Below the pieces are notes generated by a model. That model was given only the letters and a program-made list of their open reading frames with translations. It was not told the origin of the DNA and made no database searches. Positions 57,954-64,000 of a stretch of 64,000 nucleotides of DNA are shown here, piece after piece. The position numbers were made by a program, and so were the translations under genes. How positions within the stretch are numbered: the first letter of the stretch is position 1; every line of letters begins with the position of its first letter. The stretch is from assembly GCA_963761975.1 (NCBI GenBank), contig CAVXIR010000003.1, positions 62,001 through 126,000 on the forward strand, read 5' to 3'. The DNA is from JAMQPK01 sp963761975. Its GTDB lineage: Bacteria > Acidobacteriota > Vicinamibacteria > Vicinamibacterales > JAMQPK01.

Positions 57954-59005
57954 CAACAAATCCTCGGCAGCGGATCGCCCACCAGCATGTCGACGACCCG
58001 GCTCCCCCCAAAAGGCGAGAACCCGATGACGGTGCGCGCGGGCGTCTCTCGAATTTCGCCAACGACCGCCGCATCCTGTCCTCCGGACACCGCACGTATC
58101 GCACTGAGTGCGCGCTCGGTATCCGCAGGTGCAACGACGGCGAGAAATTGCCCTTCGTTTGCGATATGAAGCACGTCCAAGCCGAGGAGCTCGCACGCGC
58201 CCCGCACTTCGTCCCGGACCGGAAGGCGCTCCTCAAACAACGCGACTCCCAGCCCACAGTCTCTGGCCAGCTCGTTCAGGGCGGTTGCGACGCCACCTCT
58301 AGTCGGATCACGCATCCACCGAAGACCGTGGGCGGCGTCCTCGATCAGCGCTGCGACCAAGGGCGCCACGGATCGGGTGTCGGATTGCAATTCCGCGTCG
58401 AGATCGACATCGCCACGGGCGAGCAGAACCGTGATCCCGTGATCACCGATCGGACCCGACACGATGATCTGGTCTCCAGGTCGCACGCTGGCCGCGCCGC
58501 ACCGCACGCGCCGATCGGGGGCTCCCAGTCCGGTCGTCGTGATGTACATCCCGTCGGCCTTGCCGTGCTCGACCACCTTCGTGTCACCGCCCACGATGCG
58601 GACGCCGGACCGCCTGGCTGCGTCAGCCATCGCGCGCGCCTCGCGTTCGAGGATGTCACCGCGCAAGCCCGCCTCGAGGACGAACGTCGCCACGAGCGCG
58701 CAGGGCGAAGCGCCGGCTACGACCAAGTCGTTCACGGTACCGTGCACGGCCAGGGTACCGATCGAGCCGCCCCGGAATTGCAGCGGTCGGACCACGAAGG
58801 CATCGGTCGTAATCACCACGTCGATGCCGGCGACCGCGATGGTGGCGGCGTCGGTTAACGGGTTGCCGAGACTGCCAAATAAGGGTGCGAACAGTCCTTC
58901 GACGAGTCGGCGGCTTGCTTTCCCGCCGGCGCCGTGCGCCATCTCGATCTGCGCATCGCGGAATCGGACGCTTTCAACTGGTTGCAGCGGCTCGGCAATG
59001 GACAT
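57953..59005 (-). CDS. hypE: Hydrogenase maturation protein HypE
   Basis: HypE dehydrates the carbamoyl group received from HypF to a thiocyanate on its C-terminal cysteine, then hands CN to iron on HypC-HypD. The 350 residues show MAHGAGGKASRRLVEGLF, ITTDAFVVRPLQF, HGTVNDLVVAGA, RDPTRGGVATALNELA and the required end PLPRIC with the terminal Cys. All ATP-binding parts of this PurM-like enzyme appear intact. It overlaps hypD by 32 bases and hhyS by one base. Confidence 0.95.
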   Translation of the reverse strand: MSIAEPLQPVESVRFRDAQIEMAHGAGGKASRRLVEGLFAPLFGSLGNPLTDAATIAVAGIDVVITTDAFVVRPLQFRGGSIGTLAVHGTVNDLVVAGASPCALVATFVLEAGLRGDILEREARAMADAARRSGVRIVGGDTKVVEHGKADGMYITTTGLGAPDRRVRCGAASVRPGDQIIVSGPIGDHGITVLLARGDVDLDAELQSDTRSVAPLVAALIEDAAHGLRWMRDPTRGGVATALNELARDCGLGVALFEERLPVRDEVRGACELLGLDVLHIANEGQFLAVVAPADTERALSAIRAVSGGQDAAVVGEIRETPARTVIGFSPFGGSRVVDMLVGDPLPRIC

Positions 59006-60086
59006 GGTTGTAATAGGCTGCGCAGGATCCTTCCGACGACACCATCAGAGCGCCGACCGGCCACTCCGGTGTGCATTCGCGGCCGAACAGCTTGCACTGA
59101 TGCGGCTTGAGGACACCCTTTAGAACCTCTCCACACTGCGCGGCTTTGGGATCGGCCACAGACACACCGGCGACCGCGAAGCGGCGTTCGGCGTCCCATT
59201 CGGCGTACGCGTCACGAAGGCGCAGCGCGGACTGGGACAAAAAGCCGAGACCCCGCCATTCAAAGTATGGACGCAGTTCAAACACGTCGGCGATCGCGGT
59301 CAGCGCCGCGCTGTTCCCGTCCCACGGCACGACGCGCGCGTATTGATTCTCGACCTCCGCGCGGGATTCGCGAATCTGCCTGAGGATCATGGCAATCGAC
59401 TGAAGAAGATCCAGCGGCTCGAAGCCGCATACGACAGTCGGCTTCTTGTGGCGCTGCACCATAAAGGTGTACGGACGGCAACCGATGACGGTAGACACGT
59501 GCCCGGGTCCGATAAACGCGTCTAGTCGCATATCGGGTGACTCGAGAATCGCTCGAATGGCAGGGACGATGGTCACGTGATTGCAAAAGACGGAAAAGTT
59601 CGCAACACCCAGTTGCCTTGCGCGGCGGATCGTGACGGCCGTCGAGGGCGCAGTCGTTTCGAAGCCGATCGCAAAAAAGACCACGTGACGGTCCGGATGC
59701 TGCTGAGCCAGCTGCAGGGCATCAAGCGGCGAATACACAATCCGCACGTCAACGCCACGCGCCTGCTGCGCCAGGGGACTACCGTTGCGCCCGGGCACGC
59801 GCATCACGTCGCCGAACGCCGTGAAGATCGCTCCATGTTCGACGGCTAACCGCAGGCCGTCATCGATGCGGCCCATTGGCAACACGCAGACCGGACAGCC
59901 GGGACCATGAATCAGTTCGACGTTGGGCGGTAGGAGCTGCTCGAGGCCGAAGCGATAAATCGCGTGCGTATGGCCGCCGCACACTTCCATGATGCGAAAC
60001 TGGCGTGGAACATCCGCCAGTCGCGCAATCTCCGCGACCGCAGTTTGAATGAGCGCCGGTTCCCGGAATTCGTCCACGTACTTCAT
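58974..60086 (-). CDS. hypD: Hydrogenase maturation protein HypD
   Basis: HypD is the iron-sulfur scaffold on which Fe(CN)2CO is built. The 370 residues contain the conserved MEVCGGHTHAIYRFGL, ELIHGPGCPVCVLP, FFAIGFETTAPSTA, FIGPGHVSTVIG and the cysteine-rich end CGEVLKGVLKPHQCKLFGREC. The [4Fe-4S]-binding cysteines of the C-terminal domain are present. The start overlaps hypC by ATGA. The length and all motifs are normal. Confidence 0.96.
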   Translation of the reverse strand: MKYVDEFREPALIQTAVAEIARLADVPRQFRIMEVCGGHTHAIYRFGLEQLLPPNVELIHGPGCPVCVLPMGRIDDGLRLAVEHGAIFTAFGDVMRVPGRNGSPLAQQARGVDVRIVYSPLDALQLAQQHPDRHVVFFAIGFETTAPSTAVTIRRARQLGVANFSVFCNHVTIVPAIRAILESPDMRLDAFIGPGHVSTVIGCRPYTFMVQRHKKPTVVCGFEPLDLLQSIAMILRQIRESRAEVENQYARVVPWDGNSAALTAIADVFELRPYFEWRGLGFLSQSALRLRDAYAEWDAERRFAVAGVSVADPKAAQCGEVLKGVLKPHQCKLFGRECTPEWPVGALMVSSEGSCAAYYNHVHCRAAATS

Positions 60087-60349
60087 TCGAACCGGTACCC
60101 TTCGAGTTCTTCCATCGCCTGGATGTCTTCGCCCAGCATTCTCAGAAGTCGCAGCTGTTCGTCCGCCTGCTCCCCGCTGATTCGGCTCATGGCGAACCCT
60201 ACGTGGATCAGCACCCAGTCGCCGACCGACAGGGGTTCGTCACTCAGCAAATCGATGTTGACCTTGCGGCGTACCGCCGAGACCTCCACGGTGGCCAGGT
60301 GAGGCTCCGAACCCAACTCGACGACCTGGCCGGGAATGGCGAGGCACAT
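60083..60349 (-). CDS. hypC: Hydrogenase maturation chaperone HypC
   Basis: This 88-residue chaperone begins MCLAIPGQVVEL; Cys2 is the ligand that holds the Fe(CN)2CO group and contacts the large-subunit precursor. The second conserved segment, VGDWVLIHVGFAMSRI, is also present, and the protein ends with the usual acidic helix. It carries the cofactor between HypD and the large subunit. It starts two bases after the maturation protease gene ends and overlaps hypD. Confidence 0.96.
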   Translation of the reverse strand: MCLAIPGQVVELGSEPHLATVEVSAVRRKVNIDLLSDEPLSVGDWVLIHVGFAMSRISGEQADEQLRLLRMLGEDIQAMEELEGYRFE

Positions 60350-60351
60350 GG

Positions 60352-60633
60352 CTAGGTCCTGACGGCCATGAGAGGTACTACGGCCGACGCCAACCTCGTG
60401 ACTAACGCCACCGCGTCGTCGACAGCGGCCGCCACCCGTGGGCTCAGTCCGGCATCGGGGCCGGTTCGAAACGGTTCACAGCCCACGAGGATCATCCTGG
60501 GTAAGTGACCGCCCAGCTGTCGAACGAGTGCAAAGATCTCATGTGGGTGAATCGCGTGCCCGTCCGTGACGCGATCATTGAGAGTGTCTTCGTCATCGTC
60601 CGGCTCGAGTACGTACCAGCGTCCCAGCTTCAC
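60352..60633 (-). CDS. Hydrogenase maturation protease, C-terminal part (frameshifted gene)
   Basis: The frame carries YVLEPDDDEDTLNDRVTDGH, then AIHPHEIFALVRQLGG, and ILVGCEPFRTGPDAGLSPRV. The His in the HPHEI segment is the third metal ligand of the HyaD/HupD-type endopeptidase family, and the GCEP motif is standard. It is the continuation of the gene starting at 60853. The frames join at about 60613-60617, where CTGTAC is read as CTGGTAC. The first ten residues here (MKLGRW and on) are out of frame. Confidence 0.85.
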   Translation of the reverse strand: MKLGRWYVLEPDDDEDTLNDRVTDGHAIHPHEIFALVRQLGGHLPRMILVGCEPFRTGPDAGLSPRVAAAVDDAVALVTRLASAVVPLMAVRT

Positions 60634-60853
60634 CGCCTTTCGAGACGACGTCGATCAGAATCACCGTGTCATATGTCCGCTCACCCAATTCGTAGGCAAG
60701 ATGCACACTGCGAATGCCGACGTCGATCACGCGGACATCGTCCGGCAGTCCCAGCACGGACAATCGCCTGACGACCTCCACGCCGAAGGCGTCGTCGCCC
60801 AGAAAGATGTTTCCCAGGCCAGCAACGAGCACACGCTGCGGGCGGACCGTCAC
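60593..60853 (-). CDS. Hydrogenase maturation protease, N-terminal part
   Basis: The frame starts MTVRPQRVLVAGLGNIFLGD, with the first metal-binding acidic residue in FLGDDAFGVEVV. It continues with VRVIDVGIRSVHLAYEL, which holds the second, and LIDVVSKGGEAGTL. This enzyme cuts the C-terminal peptide of the large subunit after the nickel has been inserted. The sequence after GGEAGTL is out of frame because of one extra G. The corrected gene is about 166 residues long, normal for the family. Its ATG overlaps the previous stop by ATGA. Confidence 0.87.
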   Translation of the reverse strand: MTVRPQRVLVAGLGNIFLGDDAFGVEVVRRLSVLGLPDDVRVIDVGIRSVHLAYELGERTYDTVILIDVVSKGGEAGTLVRTRAGR

Positions 60854-62154
60854 CGTAACTCACCTGCCAAGGGCTGTACTTCCTCTGGGAAGAAATAGAA
60901 AAACCGGCCATACGCGCCGTGCAAATCAGCGCCGGGATCGCCGTCGATCGTCACAGCGAGATAGATGCGGTTCTCGAGATCTCGATGTACCGCCGCAACG
61001 GTGGCGATGCGGCCGCGAAGAAACATATCCATCGAATCAGAGCGCTTTTGCGGCTGCAGGTACACTTTGGAGCCTGACGTCACGCGCGTGCAATCTATTT
61101 CAACGAACCGAGGGCCGTCTGCCGACATCGGCGTATTCAGCAGTTCTTCGAACGATCGAACGGCACCGTGCAGAGTGGCGTCCCCTGCATCGCCGATGCG
61201 ATCGACAATCCGGCCGGCGTGCGCATCCGTCGCGGCGGCTTCGCGCTTCTCCTCATCCGTCATCGTCTGTACACGTAGCGCGAGCATCTCGTCGATCTCG
61301 GTGGCGTCGAAGAAACGATCACGGCTCTCGGGTGCGACCACCGGGTGGTCGTACAGGATGATCGGCGCCGACAGCACCAGGTCATGTGTACCGGCTGGAC
61401 CACCTAGCACCGGCCAGGTGTATTCGTTTACACATGACTTCGCGATCGCTGCCAAATCCTTCGGTGGATCGATCACCGAGACGAATCGTCCATCTTGAAC
61501 GTGAAGCATGGTGTGACACCCGAGAAGGCTCTGGCGAAGAGCAGCGTCTCGGCCCTCACCCGCGAACACCGGCTCCGTCGTGTTATCTATTCGGATACGG
61601 ATCTTCACCAGCTCGGCGCGGACGCGCTCCGAGGCCATCCTGGCCGACCCCGAAATTCGCCAACGGTCGCGCGTCACGCGAGCCGCGGGCGTGCCGTCCG
61701 CACGGCACACAACTTCGCACTGTGTTGCCGCCGCGAACTCGAACGGGAGCGAGTACGCCTGTCCCGCAAGCGCGACCAGGTGAAGCGGAGGGGACATGAC
61801 GGTTTCGATCGTCGCCTCGTCCCACGCCACCAACTCGGCTCCATCAATCGACACGCGCTCGCAAGCACGCCATTCCTTCGAAGCGTCGATCCACTTTTCG
61901 ATGCTCCGCCTCTGCAAGTGAAGACATCTCACCTTGAAAGATACGGCTGCCTCCGTCCCGCACTCGACCAGACACTCTGTCTGGGCGTGCGACGGCTCAC
62001 CGCTCGAGTCGGCGGAGATCCGCGGGACCAGAACTCCGAATTGCCACCTGAAACGGTTCTTCATCGCGGAGGCGCGATAGGGATACAACACGTACCCCTC
62101 GAACATGACCGCATCCGCGATGTCCTCGATGAGATCGAATCCGGCGACGCTCAT
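60850..62154 (-). CDS. Uncharacterised hydrogenase-operon protein (434 residues)
   Basis: The protein starts MSVAGFDLIEDIADAVMFEG and continues VLYPYRASAMKNRFRWQFGV, a conserved-looking head. Later segments include LLGCHTMLHVQDGRFVSVID, VLSAPIILYDHPVVAPESRD and FVEIDCTRVTSGSKVYLQP. It has no signal peptide or membrane span. It overlaps both neighbours by ATGA. Proteins of this type occur in group 1h hydrogenase clusters without an assigned function. An assembly or stability factor for the HhyLS complex is an inference from context only. Confidence 0.7.
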   Translation of the reverse strand: MSVAGFDLIEDIADAVMFEGYVLYPYRASAMKNRFRWQFGVLVPRISADSSGEPSHAQTECLVECGTEAAVSFKVRCLHLQRRSIEKWIDASKEWRACERVSIDGAELVAWDEATIETVMSPPLHLVALAGQAYSLPFEFAAATQCEVVCRADGTPAARVTRDRWRISGSARMASERVRAELVKIRIRIDNTTEPVFAGEGRDAALRQSLLGCHTMLHVQDGRFVSVIDPPKDLAAIAKSCVNEYTWPVLGGPAGTHDLVLSAPIILYDHPVVAPESRDRFFDATEIDEMLALRVQTMTDEEKREAAATDAHAGRIVDRIGDAGDATLHGAVRSFEELLNTPMSADGPRFVEIDCTRVTSGSKVYLQPQKRSDSMDMFLRGRIATVAAVHRDLENRIYLAVTIDGDPGADLHGAYGRFFYFFPEEVQPLAGELR

Positions 62155-63077
62155 CGCTGACTTCCAACGAAGTCGGCAGCGCCCGCGGCGCGCGCAGCCA
62201 GGGCATCAAAAAATCGCTCGATTTCGTCTCTGACGGCGTCTCCTCCGTCAAAACCGCTCCATCGGACGCGGATGCGACCGACGAGGTCGTAGCACGCATC
62301 GATCGGTACGATGAAGGCGTCGGACCGTTCGCTGCCGTCGGCATGTCGGCGTACGAGAATCGCCTCGACGTCGGGAGCCGCGGTGCGCACCCATGGATTC
62401 GATTGTTCGACATCGCGCCATGCCCCCAGCGACAACGCCGATTCTGTGGCGCCGGCAGGACTTGGATAGAACGCGATCATTCGTCCGATCGTACTGTTGA
62501 ACATGAAGAACATCGTGGCGACCGGGACTTGGAGCGCGTCCCATTGCGCACCGTTCAGCCGAAGTCGTGGCCCGGCCAAGTATCGATCCGGCACTGCCCG
62601 TAGTGAATCGCGCGTCTCCGAACCCGACAATAGCCAGCACGCGCGACACGCACACGAGAGTCGTCGACTGACGATATCCACGAAGTGATGATGCGACTCG
62701 CTGATGTCCGTGCCGCACCGCTCGCACTGCGATGCTCCCCTGGGGTGTGACACGATCGGCACTGACGGGGCCACCGGCGGGTCAGGTTTACGGGTGATCT
62801 GCAGTAGAGCAGGAGCCGCGTCGTGAAGCTCCAGCTCGTGCAACGCGAGCATCGCGAGGATCAGGGGATCGCGTGTGATCCGCTGACGAAGGCCCAGCGG
62901 CGCGTCTCCGAGCATGTCCAGGAGCCGCCGCAACGCCCTGCCGTGGAACTCAAGCACAAGGCTCAACAACTGGCGCGCCGACGCTCGTGCGGCTGCATCG
63001 GATGACGCTTCTAGCTCGCGCGTCAGTGCCTCGATCCGATCGTCAAATGCTGCGGAATCGTCGGTTGGTTGCATCAC
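62151..63077 (-). CDS. DUF5947-like hydrogenase-operon protein
   Basis: The 308-residue protein resembles the DUF5947 proteins of actinobacterial group 1h hydrogenase clusters. An N-terminal helical part (about residues 1-100) is followed by a metal-binding centre starting CERCGTDISESHHHFVDI and ending CACRACWLL, a CxxC...CxCxxC pattern. The C-terminal domain has ATMFFMFNSTIGRMIAFYPS and a terminal helix. The cysteines could hold zinc or an Fe-S cluster, perhaps in electron transfer from the hydrogenase. It begins one base after the large-subunit gene ends. Confidence 0.7.
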   Translation of the reverse strand: MMQPTDDSAAFDDRIEALTRELEASSDAAARASARQLLSLVLEFHGRALRRLLDMLGDAPLGLRQRITRDPLILAMLALHELELHDAAPALLQITRKPDPPVAPSVPIVSHPRGASQCERCGTDISESHHHFVDIVSRRLSCACRACWLLSGSETRDSLRAVPDRYLAGPRLRLNGAQWDALQVPVATMFFMFNSTIGRMIAFYPSPAGATESALSLGAWRDVEQSNPWVRTAAPDVEAILVRRHADGSERSDAFIVPIDACYDLVGRIRVRWSGFDGGDAVRDEIERFFDALAARAAGAADFVGSQR

Positions 63078-63078
63078 G

Positions 63079-64000
63079 TTAGGGTATGAGATTGAGCATC
63101 GTCGGCGCGTGCCGTTGTTCGACCACTCGCGTCTTTCCGACGTACATGTGTACGCCGCACGGGAGGCACGGATCGAAGCTCCGAACCGTGCGCATGATAT
63201 CGATGCCCTTGAAGTTCTCCAGGCTGCTCTCTTCGAAGATCGGCTGGCCGCGAATCGCGTCCTCGTATGGCCCGGGAGTTCCGTAGCTGTCCCGCGGGCT
63301 CGCGTTCCAAGGCGTTGGCGGATAGGGATGGTAGTTCGCGATCTTTCCGCCGCGTATCACCATATGATGCGACAGCGCGCCTCGAACGGCCTCGGTGAAT
63401 CCGCACCCGATGCCCTCCTCTGGCACGGTGAATGGCTCCCATGTCTTCGTTTGGCCGCGGTGTACGCAATCGAGTGCCCGTTCCACGAAATACAGTGCGC
63501 ACGCGGCCGCATAGGCCTGAAAGTAGCTGCGCGCGCGATTGCGTTCGAGCGTATTGCTCCATTGTGGAATCTTCCACTCGAAGGTCGTTTCCGCCCGTGT
63601 TCCGGTCCTCGGCAAGGTGATCACGACGCTCGTGCCCGTGGCTTTCACGTAGCCGATATCCACGAGGCCGGCCAACGCCGTCGCCCACAACCGGGCCAGC
63701 GGCCCGCCACCGGAATCGAGCGCGAGGAAATTCTTTCCGTCGAACCACCGGGGCGCCATCACCCAGGTGTACTTGTCGTCAAAATTACGCTTCTGCGGCC
63801 GCGGATTGGTGTGTTGGTTCCAGGGGTGGCGCCGGTCCACTGCATTCCCCAACGGGTCGTGAGTGACGAAGATCTCCTGGCTGTCCCAATCATCGTAGAA
63901 CGAACAGCCCAGTAGGATTCGGATGCCAAGGTTGATCTCGACCAAGTCCGTCGTGATCAGTTGTCCGTCGACGACGATGCCAGGCGTGACGAACATCTTA
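63079..64000 (-). CDS. hhyL: [NiFe]-hydrogenase group 1h, large subunit, 5' end cut by window edge
   Basis: The visible 307 residues are the C-terminal half of the catalytic subunit. They include LGIRILLGCSFYDDWD, GCGFTEAVRGALSHHMVIRG and the C-terminal nickel motif DPCLPCGVHMYV. The two cysteines bind the Ni-Fe site, and the 22 residues after the His would be removed by the maturation protease. The ATG at 63996 is an internal methionine, since the frame continues to base 64000. Together with HhyS it forms the H2-oxidising core. The gene is the first visible member of the operon. Confidence 0.92.
   Translation of the reverse strand, partial: KMFVTPGIVVDGQLITTDLVEINLGIRILLGCSFYDDWDSQEIFVTHDPLGNAVDRRHPWNQHTNPRPQKRNFDDKYTWVMAPRWFDGKNFLALDSGGGPLARLWATALAGLVDIGYVKATGTSVVITLPRTGTRAETTFEWKIPQWSNTLERNRARSYFQAYAAACALYFVERALDCVHRGQTKTWEPFTVPEEGIGCGFTEAVRGALSHHMVIRGGKIANYHPYPPTPWNASPRDSYGTPGPYEDAIRGQPIFEESSLENFKGIDIMRTVRSFDPCLPCGVHMYVGKTRVVEQRHAPTMLNLIP

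Overview
The window looks like a chromosomal segment of a high-GC Acidobacteriota bacterium, probably close to Vicinamibacteria. That placement is an inference from base composition, the Hhy-type hydrogenase cluster, the small zinc-ribbon protein and the many short intergenic repeats; no 16S gene is present. Several core genes (ndvB, guaA, a hydrogenase protease) carry single-base frameshifts in otherwise well conserved frames, so part of the apparent gene decay may be sequencing error.

1-5.5 kb: end of a STAS-domain protein, an ABC permease/ATPase pair, an 800-base gene-free stretch built of two long imperfect palindromes, an RsbW-like kinase and a coupled set of four very small genes on the minus strand. 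5.5-13.8 kb: a giant cyclic beta-1,2-glucan synthase gene with two frameshifts. 14.6-21 kb: an acyl-CoA catabolic operon (two acyl-CoA dehydrogenases, AtuA and its small partner, a carboxyltransferase, an enoyl-CoA hydratase). 21-35 kb: mostly housekeeping genes, including guaA, a DUF1537 kinase with PdxA, and the classic SRP RNA-dnaX-ybaB-recR block. These genes are separated by tandem arrays of 6-10 bp units, and several contain palindromic inserts that keep the reading frame.

35.7-43.8 kb: an accessory element next to tRNA-Asn. It holds an IS481-family insertion sequence, a frameshifted large serine recombinase, a tightly coupled row of small genes, a RadC-like JAB protein, and a group II intron inserted antisense into a 60-codon gene of that row. 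The element ends in a junction between a truncated DUF932 gene and a truncated RepB/ParB-like gene. 44-49.5 kb: a YjqB-like hydrolase, a possible HEPN protein, an uncharacterised gene and a large SF2 helicase with a candidate nuclease end, perhaps a defence locus.

50.4-64 kb: a minus-strand operon for a group 1h (high-affinity, actinobacterial-type) [NiFe]-hydrogenase. It carries the large subunit (cut by the window edge), a DUF5947-like protein, an unknown protein, a frameshifted maturation protease, HypC, HypD, HypE, the small subunit, a hybrid histidine kinase, a tandem SIS protein, a glutaredoxin-like protein and HypF. Most neighbours overlap by a few bases. The set suggests H2 scavenging at trace concentrations; HypA and HypB are not in the window.
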